Of a stretch of DNA of 29,141 bases, positions 22,277-26,774 are shown in pieces; position 1 is the first letter of the stretch, and each line of letters starts with the position of its first letter. The notes below the pieces were generated by a model. That model did no database searches. It had not been told where the DNA came from and saw nothing but the letters and a program-made list of their open reading frames with translations. The position numbers and the translations under genes are program-made. Source of the stretch: Plakobranchus ocellatus. Lineage: Eukaryota > Mollusca > Gastropoda > Plakobranchidae. Where the stretch lies: the NCBI GenBank assembly GCA_019648995.1, contig BLXT01005617.1, forward strand, positions 3,034,857-3,063,997. The letters run 5' to 3'.

Positions 22277-25058
22277 AACCAAAAAACAGAAACAGAAAGT
22301 GAGTGAAGACTTACTGTTGCTGTCCAGGTACTGGGGAATTTGGTGCATGCTTATTTGGAGACATTTTTCTCACTTCCCAAGCAACAGCTGCTGGTCTATC
22401 TCCTTCTTTGGTCGAATCCTCATATGCTTTCATCATGTTCAAAGTTTCAATCAGAGCCTTAAAGTCTTTGGTGCTTTGCTCAAGCATCATTATCACCTCC
22501 TGAGAAAGAAGTATGTTTCTAATTCATATAGAGCATATATATATTCCATATATACTACATAAAATAATGCTAAATTACTTTAATTTAAGCACTTGAAAAT
22601 AAAAAGTTGAGGTCAAATGCACAGCTATATAAAAATCATAGATCCTGGGTCTTTTTTTCTCTCATTACCTTGTACACATTTTGAGTATTAACAATTTATT
22701 TATCATACAAGTAATCTATCAAAAAAGTCATTCATGAAAACGAACCCACTTCAGGCTTTCCATTTATAGAAATAAATATACTTTGAATCATATCAAATAC
22801 AAAATACAAAGAAAACTGATGTATTTCATTACTATTGCAAGAGGAAACTTCTCTTTTATTTGCGTGTGCTTGTATCCTCTTCTTCAAGAAATTCTAACCC
22901 TTTCCAACCTAATAATGTGCTTCGAGTTCAGCCTTATGACTAAGGAGAAACTTAGCTGTATCACATGGTGTCTAAGCCAGGGAAAATAACTCTTACAAAA
23001 ATTTTCAATAAGGAAAAAAAATCAAGATTAAAAGAAATAAATGAACTTTCAGAAAATATACTAAGTGGGGAAAAATAAAAATTGTTGGAATAAAAAAACT
23101 CATATCAAAAACATGATTTCTTTTCATTTTTCTTTGCTGCAACAGCTGGTATGTGGCTTATTTGTGTCTATATTTCTTTTAAAATAAAAAATGGGCACAA
23201 AGCAAAATGTATTGAAGCAACAAAAAATTGAGAGAGAAAAGAAAAAGGTAAATGGTTTAATTATCGAAAGTTCCACTTTCAGGATGTTTATAAGTGGTGT
23301 TGAAAAGACCTAGATCAACTCTCTAGATCTAAACATAGATCTACTTGCTGCTGCACCAGCCATGATTTTTCAGAGGTCTTGGTTATCCTCATTCATTCTT
23401 TATTAGATTCATCATCTCAATCCAAAAAATCTTCAATAGAAAACGATTAAAGGAAATGAATGGTCATGGAAGAAAAACAGCAGAGAAAAGAGGCTCAATT
23501 TGTCAAGAATTGTAGCTGAGAACAGGCCTCTTTTTTTTTCTTTATTCAAAAATGGAAAGAGCTAAAATATGTAGTTTCTTACAGAAGAGCTGAAATCTTG
23601 CAAAACTTGCATAATTATATTCAAGCAACGTTGATCCCGAGACTTCAATACCATAGGCAATAGTAAATGATGGGGCAATAGGGAACGCATTAGGTTGGAA
23701 AGGGATATGTCGCATTGGGTCCGTTAGGCGGGAGGGGGGTATGTTGCATTAGGTTGGAAAGGGTTAATTTGCCCCTTTCTGTATGCTCTAATACAAAAAA
23801 ATATATGTCAAGCATGGAAAGTAGAAATTCACACCACTTTGGGGGGGGTTTCCTTTGCTGTACCTTACCTCACATTTTTTGATAATTCCAAGAGGCTTAC
23901 CTTGCATTCCACAACACTTTCATCTTGCTCGCAGGTTTGATAGATGGAGTCAACAGCTCGCTGAAAGTTGTCAAACATATACTTCCAGTATCTTGCCCTC
24001 AAATCATTCTTCTTGGACCCAGCATCAGATCTTGGCGATTTGGCCATGTCAGATAAGGATCGGTGCCTTGAGCGGTAACTTGGAGGTGGTGTGCGATGGC
24101 TCTGAACACGAGAGGAAGACCCAGTCCGCTTCTGCTGGCTGGAGGACCTCGATGAACTGACAGCTCCTTCATTTTGGCAGGAAAAAAAAAAGTATGAACT
24201 TTCCAAATAACCTTTGACAAAAATTGAGAACAAAAAGACCCATTTAAACTGAATTGTTTAATGGGGAGTTTTTCCATTCCTATCATTTACCACAATATTA
24301 TTGTTAAAAAAAAATAAAATAAAAGAACAAACCATATTTACTGTTATTGACTGAAAGGACAAGATTCGACTTCATTGTGTTTTAATTCAAATTTACCTGA
24401 GCTGTTTGACCCATCACTTTGATTTTCCATAACCGGAACATTGTACTGAATTAAATTGCGAGCTGTCCTGCCTTCTTCTTGCACAATTTTGCGGATACTA
24501 TCCAGCCCATTTGGTCTTTGGTTATTCTGACTCTGTGCAAAAATCAGTTGAGAAAATAGTTTGACATATCATTATAAAAAATGATGCAGCAGCTTTATTC
24601 TGATTCTTTTTTTCCTTTAATGAGTACAAGTAAACCTACATGTGTGTAATTTACAAAATGCAACCAGTTTGAGCTGGTTTTTGGACATTAATATCTCATT
24701 AAGCTATTAAAACAAGTAATTATATTTCTGACAGACAAAAGGAAACTCTTGCTTTTTAAGCAAAAAAAAGAAAAAAAATAGTAAGGATTAATTTAAGCAT
24801 TCGATGTTCATTTCATTGGGTGTCTGTAGAAGTATTCGATGTTCATTTCATTAGGTGTCTGTCAAAACATGGGAAATTAATCAGTTTACTCACCAGTGGT
24901 TGAGAAATTTTTCCCTTCTGAACGTTTGAATATCTAGTTTTCTGATGCTGCTGATGAGGATTTTCTCCGCCTCCATTTTGCTGATTCTCTCTATCTCTGT
25001 CTTGACGAGGCTTGGTATTCCAAGCTGTACCACGTTTTCTTCTGCTGTCACTCATCAT
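4283..25058 (-). CDS. SCAPER: SCAPER, S-phase cyclin A-associated protein in the ER (multi-exon, 3' end outside window)
   Basis: Twenty-three coding exons on the minus strand join in frame to about 1,168 residues (3,503 nt) without a stop. All introns are GT-AG. Landmarks matching vertebrate SCAPER, in order: EEGRTARNLI (residues 74-83), DLRARYW..FDN..RAVD.IY.TCE.D.SVVECK (155-189), DFKALIE and AWEVRKMSP, SWADKV (262-267), EGWETVQRGR (311-320), SWGDMVEAEE and PGHGVHMHEKLSSPSRKR, a long coiled coil (about 592-830), LTPYDR, a C2H2 finger (849-871) and a helical C-terminal part (from about 955). Known for the family: SCAPER binds cyclin A/CDK2 and associates with the ER, human mutations cause retinal and intellectual disease with ciliary features, and it links TTC5 on ribosomes to CCR4-NOT in tubulin mRNA decay. 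About 300 C-terminal residues expected from the human protein are missing because the window ends. The start is the first of two adjacent Met codons at 25058. Gene identity is very secure; individual exon edges are inferred by eye. Confidence 0.96.
5693..5816 (-). CDS. SCAPER: SCAPER coding exon 22
   Basis: 124 nt, phase 2 to phase 0, acceptor GGAAATAAAG (weak pyrimidine tract), donor gtaagt. SLTHAADICKLACRNNFDNC and HYMLFSNKIGMLVDHLINRL align with vertebrate SLCNAINVYNLTCNNCSENC and LFSNKITFLMDLLIHQL. Confidence 0.92.
6153..6265 (-). CDS. SCAPER: SCAPER coding exon 21
   Basis: 113 nt, phase 0 to phase 2, acceptor TTTTGTCACAG, donor gtatgt. NPNDQICFRGLGGFPSLSKI followed by TRALPCVIPAK aligns with vertebrate VADQIAFQAAGGLTALEHIL and RIPPK. 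Confidence 0.93.
6905..7031 (-). CDS. SCAPER: SCAPER coding exon 20 (start of helical C-terminal region)
   Basis: 127 nt, phase 2 to phase 0, acceptor CTTGTTTTAG, donor gtttgt. LNKVIKDINKYLQSQDSGPW and NKVLALDRALGEIGRILEKK match vertebrate DSGSWANNKVSALDRTLGEI and TRILEKE. This begins the Armadillo-like helical C-terminal half. Confidence 0.96.
7353..7418 (-). CDS. SCAPER: SCAPER coding exon 19
   Basis: Short exon, 66 nt, phase 2 to phase 2, acceptor TTGCTCTCAG, donor gtaagg. GVEYENASSNKQPLADSEHK aligns with vertebrate AKEYESLMETKNSGSDSPYK. Because both edges are phase 2 it could be skipped in frame. Confidence 0.9.
7878..8008 (-). CDS. SCAPER: SCAPER coding exon 18
   Basis: 131 nt, phase 0 to phase 2, acceptor TTTTAAAACAG, donor gtaggt. 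NLKHIVDAPANSN then KERQKSLKKRCKKLRNRMVM correspond to the vertebrate LSLKKYIIDIVVES and ERQKNKKKAKKIKARM segments. The basic stretch follows the zinc finger. Confidence 0.93.
8374..8475 (-). CDS. SCAPER: SCAPER coding exon 17 (second half of C2H2 zinc finger)
   Basis: 102 nt, 34 codons, phase 0 on both sides, acceptor TTTTGAAAG, donor gtgagt. IPSEVYLLSHLRGKKHQQAV supplies H865 and H871, giving C-x2-C-x12-H-x5-H with the previous exon, as in vertebrate ISSEVYLFSHVKGRKHQQAV. This is a U1-like/matrin-like finger spacing, which often binds RNA; that role here is inference. Confidence 0.96.
9119..9277 (-). CDS. SCAPER: SCAPER coding exon 16 (end of coiled coil, first half of zinc finger)
   Basis: 159 nt, 53 codons, phase 0 on both sides, acceptor CCTTTCTAG, donor gtaaga. 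DETTQRHEEYLKQIRERAFE continues the coiled coil. MLTPYDRNKLCIICNAL carries the first zinc-ligand pair (C849, C852), matching vertebrate KLTPYERKKQCSLCNVL. The His pair is in the next exon. Confidence 0.96.
9278..10327. other. SCAPER intron between coding exons 15 and 16
   Basis: About 1.05 kb of AT-rich intron with no repeat array, no extra exon preserving the frame and no RNA gene that I can recognise. Confidence 0.7.
10328..10409 (-). CDS. SCAPER: SCAPER coding exon 15 (coiled coil)
   Basis: 82 nt, phase 2 to phase 0, acceptor ATACGTTTAG, donor gtaagc. EREERIAALNAMQEAHKQDL and QKKIQQK align with vertebrate REERLAALTAAQQEAMEELQ and KKIQLK. Confidence 0.96.
10664..10860 (-). CDS. SCAPER: SCAPER coding exon 14 (coiled coil)
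   Basis: 197 nt, phase 0 to phase 2, acceptor AATATTTTAG, donor gtatgt. Highly charged helix: KQAKEAAVEERRKALEADRK and RDARIEQQQIEKEKERLEA, matching vertebrate KQARDEAVQERKRALEAERQ and EARIEQQRQEKEK. The phase-2 donor after GGAAA is preferred over the upstream GTCAAA because only it keeps the frame into the next exon. Confidence 0.95.
10861..12520. other. SCAPER intron between coding exons 13 and 14
   Basis: A 1.66 kb AT-rich intron. A lysine-rich plus-strand open frame at 11023-11256 is explained by A-rich sequence and has no support as a gene. Confidence 0.7.
12521..12622 (-). CDS. SCAPER: SCAPER coding exon 13 (NEIAFINSLEAQNKRHD)
   Basis: 102 nt, 34 codons, phase 0 on both sides, acceptor TTTATGGCCAG, donor gtacag. 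ANEIAFINSLEAQNKRHDIM differs from vertebrate VNEIAFINTLEAQNKRHDVL at only a few conservative positions, making this one of the most conserved blocks in the protein. Confidence 0.97.
12623..16471. other. Largest complete SCAPER intron (3.85 kb)
   Basis: This intron separates two highly conserved coiled-coil exons. It hosts the candidate MITE at 14669-15304. The remaining sequence is AT-rich, with a (TA/TG)-rich palindromic patch near 13465-13495 and open frames that look like chance. A slightly more GC-rich stretch at about 14280-14660, just left of the MITE, is unrecognised. Confidence 0.75.
14669..15304. mobile_element. Candidate non-autonomous DNA transposon (MITE), 636 bp
   Basis: The left end reads TGTGGCGGCACAGGAAAACC. 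The reverse complement of the right end reads TGTGATGGTACAGGAAAACC, and the similarity continues inward through an A-rich CAGACAAA/AGAACAAA segment. Both ends are flanked by AATG (14665-14668 and 15305-15308), a plausible 4-base target-site duplication. A further inner inverted motif, CAAATGAAAG, occurs near 14975 and, reversed, near 15240. There is no transposase. A 4-base duplication is known for Chapaev, Sola and some Academ elements; I cannot assign a superfamily. Confidence 0.65.
16472..16612 (-). CDS. SCAPER: SCAPER coding exon 12 (coiled coil)
   Basis: 141 nt, 47 codons, phase 0 on both sides, acceptor TTGTATTAG, donor gtgaat. VEDVRAYKEELMRQ and ARKAHEEEAK match vertebrate KDVRKWKEELLDQ and KKAQEEEAK. 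It ends immediately before the conserved NEIAFIN block in the next exon, 3.85 kb away. Confidence 0.95.
17175..17286 (-). CDS. SCAPER: SCAPER coding exon 11 (start of coiled coil)
   Basis: 112 nt, phase 2 to phase 0, acceptor TTTCTTTAAG, donor gtttgt. It encodes SPTESKRRHEEKQAKAQEQR and then EKLMQEKAERLRDLSKK, aligned with vertebrate ESKKKHEEKQMKAQQLREKL. The Lys/Glu/Arg/Gln composition marks the start of the long charged coiled coil. Confidence 0.94.
17652..17769 (-). CDS. SCAPER: SCAPER coding exon 10 (SWGDMV, HMHEKLSSPSRKR)
   Basis: 118 nt, phase 1 to phase 2, acceptor TTTTTTATCAG, donor gtctgt. LASWGDMVEAEE and PGHGVHMHEKLSSPSRKR are near-identical to vertebrate SCAPER (SWGDIVEEE, PGHGIHMHEKLSSPSRKR). 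SPSR at residues 586-589 fits the CDK consensus S-P-x-R/K, consistent with a CDK2/cyclin A partner. Confidence 0.97.
18075..18147 (-). CDS. SCAPER: SCAPER coding exon 9
   Basis: 73 nt, phase 0 to phase 1, acceptor TTTATTTTAG. It encodes NTASSLDNSQPSITDWDSLV followed by AAHE, matching the vertebrate MDWNDVLADYE region. The donor gtattg is a weak match to consensus, but the split codon joins cleanly to the next exon. Confidence 0.88.
18496..18675 (-). CDS. SCAPER: SCAPER coding exon 8 (acidic helix)
   Basis: 180 nt, exactly 60 codons, phase 0 on both sides, acceptor CTTTGTCAG, donor gtgagt. DLDLVLDEEFQVSSQLEKAQ and SALAYALQEEENWLKE correspond to the vertebrate helix with LEKANEEAIASAIAEEEQL. 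The exon ends with an acidic run of five or more Glu plus Asp. It precedes the W-D/SWGD blocks of the next exons. Confidence 0.93.
18676..20141. other. Region between SCAPER coding exons 6 and 8, holding the microexon candidate
   Basis: About 1.47 kb of intron, interrupted by the candidate 15-base microexon at 19895-19909. Near 19620-19640 there is a small imperfect palindrome (AGAGGGACATCACTCCCT), which may be a piece of a dispersed repeat. Nothing else is recognised. Confidence 0.6.
19895..19909 (-). CDS. SCAPER: SCAPER candidate coding exon 7: 15-base microexon
   Basis: On the minus strand, TTTTCAATTTTCAG is followed by 15 bases coding IVNYV and then by a strong donor, gtaagc. Both flanking exons meet in phase 0 (ELDLT before, DLDLVLDEEF after), so the insert can be included or skipped without changing frame. 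The match to both splice consensuses at this exact frame-neutral spacing is the only evidence; I recall no vertebrate counterpart. Confidence 0.5.
20142..20611 (-). CDS. SCAPER: SCAPER coding exon 6 (EGWETVQRGR, Ser/Thr-rich linker)
   Basis: The largest exon seen, 470 nt, phase 1 to phase 0, acceptor TTCTCTTTAG, donor gtaagc. It opens with EPVEEEGWETVQRGR (residues 306-320), the same block as vertebrate EGWETVQRGR. A long polar Ser/Thr/Pro-rich stretch follows, with SKDSEKENIP (human SKDDSDKENV) and several SP/TP sites, ending ELDLT. The middle is poorly conserved and likely disordered. Confidence 0.95.
20612..21353. other. SCAPER intron between coding exons 5 and 6
   Basis: 742 bases of AT-rich intron. 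I see no repeat array, extra exon or RNA gene. Confidence 0.7.
21354..21517 (-). CDS. SCAPER: SCAPER coding exon 5 (SWADKV motif)
   Basis: 164 nt, phase 2 to phase 1, acceptor TTTTTTATAG, donor gtgacg. It contains GNSWADKVRGVRAINFS (SWADKV at residues 262-267; SWADKVK in vertebrates), followed by a Pro/Thr/Lys-rich linker (TPTKPVQAMPTLPKPK). The exon is supported by the conserved motif and by exact frame closure on both sides. Confidence 0.93.
21660..21940. repeat. GC-rich dispersed-repeat-like segment in an intron
   Basis: An abrupt G-rich patch (runs of 7 and 5 G around 21725-21740, then GGGGGCATGCTCTCCC, a partial palindrome) is followed by TAAAATTTTTTAAAATA and a GCAGAAATCTGCAGAAAT pair. 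A 12-base direct repeat, TTAGAAGCACTG, occurs at 21789-21800 and 21927-21938. The composition jump and G-run/CATGC motif resemble repeats common in marine invertebrate genomes; this is from memory and needs a repeat-library match. Confidence 0.45.
22185..22273. repeat. GGGGGAGA x3 plus (GA)n array
   Basis: Three G5 runs spaced 8 bases apart (22185-22205) pass directly into about 34 GA dinucleotides (22206-22273). In the SCAPER transcript this reads as a long CU tract starting about 40 bases after the coding exon 4 donor. Confidence 0.95.
22315..22499 (-). CDS. SCAPER: SCAPER coding exon 4
   Basis: 185 nt, phase 0 to phase 2, acceptor TTTCTCAG, donor gtaagt. Residues 190-250 include DFKALIE and AWEVRKMSPNK, which align with the vertebrate DFKALI and AWEVKKMSPG blocks. 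MSPNK is a full CDK consensus (S-P-x-K) at residue 236. A long GA/CT array begins only about 40 bases beyond the donor. Confidence 0.95.
22500..23900. other. SCAPER intron between coding exons 3 and 4
   Basis: A 1.4 kb intron. It contains a 19-base inverted repeat pair (22895-22913 and 23748-23766) and a nearby extra copy of the same motif. The segment between is AT-rich with a short AGATCTA-rich patch at about 23320-23345. No exon is recognised. Confidence 0.7.
22895..23766. mobile_element. Possible 872-bp element bounded by 19-bp inverted repeats
   Basis: TAACCCTTTCCAACCTAAT at 22895-22913 is exactly inverted at 23748-23766. A third copy in the right-hand orientation sits at 23687-23704 (GCATTAGGTTGGAAAGGG), 59 bases before the second. 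I found no convincing target-site duplication and no coding capacity, so this may be a MITE, a fold-back element or scattered copies of one repeat. Confidence 0.35.
23901..24166 (-). CDS. SCAPER: SCAPER coding exon 3 (SCAPER_N core)
   Basis: 266 nt, phase 1 to phase 0, donor gtaagc. A Ser/Arg-rich lead (SSSRSSSQQKR, SRHRSLSD, KSPRSD) precedes the SCAPER_N block DLRARYWKYMFDNFQRAVD and TCEQDESVVECK (residues 155-189). The acceptor is AATGAAG before GAGCTG, and it restores Gly across the split codon. The Arg/Ser-rich lead is less conserved and probably disordered. Confidence 0.94.
24397..24532 (-). CDS. SCAPER: SCAPER coding exon 2 (EEGRTARNLI motif)
   Basis: 136 nt, entering in phase 0 after TTGCACAG and leaving in phase 1 at gtaaat. 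It encodes residues 56-100, including IRKIVQEEGRTARNLIQYNV, which is nearly identical to the strongly conserved N-terminal block of vertebrate SCAPER. This exon gives the first unambiguous homology. Confidence 0.95.
24533..24893. other. SCAPER intron between coding exons 1 and 2
   Basis: A 361-base intron whose donor-proximal end carries the 35-base tandem duplication at 24799-24862. The rest is AT-rich and unremarkable. Confidence 0.75.
24799..24862. repeat. 35-bp tandem duplication (about 1.8 copies)
   Basis: ATTCGATGTTCATTTCATT followed by a GGTGTCTGT-type end occurs at 24799-24827 and again at 24834-24862 with one mismatch (G/A). It lies 31 bases inside the intron from the coding exon 1 donor. 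Confidence 0.9.
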
Positions 25059-25123
25059 TATTGTCAGCTGTCTTTTACTACAGTATAATGCCGAGACTTA
25101 CATGCTTGAATCTCCACTATGAT
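24894..25123 (-). CDS. SCAPER: SCAPER coding exon 1 with 5'UTR part
   Basis: Translation starts at 25058 (tandem Met-Met, then SDSRRKRGTAWN) and gives residues 1-55, basic and Asn/Gln-rich, ending in SQPL. The donor gtgagt follows 24894 and leaves phase 0. The 65 bases at 25059-25123 are the probable 5' untranslated part, bounded by a TTTTGCAG acceptor. The N-terminus differs from the human one, as is usual for this poorly conserved tip, and the Met choice rests on the lack of an alternative in-frame start that preserves the downstream frame. Confidence 0.8.
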
Positions 25124-26096
25124 CTGCAAAATGCAAATGATTCAACTTAATTATGAAATAATTACATATATTTTTAAATGTTGCAAGAGTTTTGGTGATT
25201 TCATTTTAGCCCGTTTTTCATTTTAAAGTTGTGAGGACTTGCCTAAGAAATTAGGATGTCCTCAGTATTAGGAGATTATGACCTAAAAAAGGAGCATGTT
25301 TCCAAATCAAAAAGAAATTTTTGCATACATAAAAATTGCATTAGCTATAAAGATATTTTTTTAACAAATATTCATCGATTGTTACGTCAACAAATTAAAC
25401 AAAGAAAATAATAGTTTTTACATCATACTGGGCAGCTCTTAACCATGATGTAATGGATATGTCATGACAGTAAGTTTAATATTTTCAAAAAAGGAAATGA
25501 TTATGTACACTGCAAGTCATATTTTACGAGAAGTTACACACAGCGTCACATTTTGCCCAGTATCTTGCCGGGCTCATAAAAAGGTCCAGAGGACTTAGAA
25601 GAGTTAAGCTTAGTTACAGCAGAGCACACCTGCTGCCATCAATCAAGCACCTGCAATGGAATCTCGGTGCATTGTGCATGCTGGCACGTGTCAGCGGCGA
25701 AACTAACAATAAAACTGAAAATCTGCTTTCTTTACATCAATTTATTGCTAAAACTACTCAGAGTACAAACATAGTTCTTCCACTCATTTTCATCTTCTGA
25801 ATTTGATCTTTACAACGAAATATAATTGGTGTTTCGGTAAAAAATTGTGTAAGTCTCATTTACAAGTTAGAGTAACCTATAAATAATTATGATTTTGCAC
25901 TTTAAATTCATACAGTTCTTATTTGAATGTCATTTTCAAAAAATCGACTCTTGCAATGTTAAAAACGATTTTTCTGTTTGAATGTATAGATATTTGTGTT
26001 ATATTAGAAATAAGTTTCATCGCGTTACGAAAAAGTTAATAGTGTGAAACTGATGTTTATATTTTACTTCTTTTGCTTGATTTAGAATAACTCAGT
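25124..26096. other. Intergenic / 5' non-coding region between SCAPER and the plus-strand frame
   Basis: About 0.97 kb. It contains the GC-richer candidate promoter patch at 25540-25730; the remainder is AT-rich. It would hold the first SCAPER intron and the upstream region of the divergent frame at 26097. Confidence 0.5.
25540..25730 (-). promoter_or_regulatory. Candidate SCAPER promoter / first non-coding exon
   Basis: This patch is richer in GC and CpG than its surroundings and lies about 0.5 kb upstream of the first coding exon. It contains a CACGTG E-box at 25685-25690. On the minus strand two possible splice donors follow CAG, at about 25662 (gtgctt) and about 25641 (gtgtgc); either could end a short untranslated exon that joins the acceptor at 25124. 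No TATA box stands out. The position and composition suggest the promoter, but nothing here proves transcription. Confidence 0.3.
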
Positions 26097-26474
26097 ATGG
26101 AACATTCCTTTGAGAGCCACCCATGTTGTGTGCAAGGACTATGTCGAATTTGTTGTAATATTTGTATTACCAAAAAAAAAAACAACAAAAAAAACCCAAA
26201 AAGGCAAACAAACAAAAAAAACCAAGATACTACACAAATGTGCTTAACTGTCTGGAGACATGTTACAGACTTACGGGCAAATGTTAATGAAGACGATGAG
26301 GGTACATATTCAAAGTTTATGTGTGTACGGTGTTTTGCTTTGATTAACTCTATTAGAAGAATGTGCAGCGTGACTACCAAATACAGAGCAAAACAACTAT
26401 TTCTTAAAACAAGGATATGTGGTGCGCTTGCAAACCAACAATTCGAGAACTTGTATATTATGCAGCCATCTTAA
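26097..26474 (+). CDS. RAG1 N-terminal-like zinc-binding protein fragment (putative)
   Basis: 125 codons starting at an ATG with an in-frame stop just upstream. Residues 15-20 read LCRICC and residues 75-80 MCVRCF, so two CxxC pairs (C16/C19 and C76/C79) are separated by 56 residues. The order CRIC, basic Lys-rich linker, W-x-H-V and a DD-rich turn (NVNEDDEGTYSKF), then C-x2-C-F-x-L/I is the pattern of the RAG1 N-terminal zinc-binding region and of RAG1-N-like proteins, including the N-RAG-TP mobile element of the mollusc Aplysia. The linker is an odd A-rich Lys/Asn run that may be an expansion or decay. It is divergent from SCAPER. It could be a small gene, a first exon or a transposon relic; a chance frame is not excluded. 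Confidence 0.4.
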   Translation: MEHSFESHPCCVQGLCRICCNICITKKKNNKKNPKRQTNKKNQDTTQMCLTVWRHVTDLRANVNEDDEGTYSKFMCVRCFALINSIRRMCSVTTKYRAKQLFLKTRICGALANQQFENLYIMQPS

Positions 26475-26774
26475 GAGCTTAATGTATGGTTGTGTGGAAA
26501 GGAGCGCGACTATGCCTGGGCCTACACCTTCACACTCAGCCGCACAAGAGAAACGCCTTGCCACATGTTTAGTTAGAAAAAAATGAATTCTGACCCTCAA
26601 AAACAGAGCATCTTTTGCAAGACACAAGGACAGCCAAAATCACTTCAGAGAGTTATCAAATTTAGAAAGGACACAGAAGTTGTCAAAATACCAACAAAAG
26701 AAAAAGAGCTAAAATTTTACAGAATGTTAGGACCTTCACATAATTCAGTAGACATACAGCTTGAAAAGACCTAA
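26475..26774 (+). pseudogene. Same-frame continuation of the RAG1-N-like frame, with two stops
   Basis: After the stop at 26472-26474 the same frame stays open (ELNVWLCGKERDYAWAYTF and onward) to a TAG near 26573. It then reads 63 residues from a Met at 26583 (MNSDPQKQSIFCKT to VDIQLEKT) before a TAA at 26772. Two stops in about 226 otherwise open codons suggest a decayed longer protein, though separate exons or chance are possible. No domain is recognisable in this part. Confidence 0.25.

Noticed and set aside
22160..22562. Open frames with Arg-Glu or Ser-Leu runs
   Set aside because: They are translations of the GA/CT array in an intron, extended by the antisense of coding exon 4.
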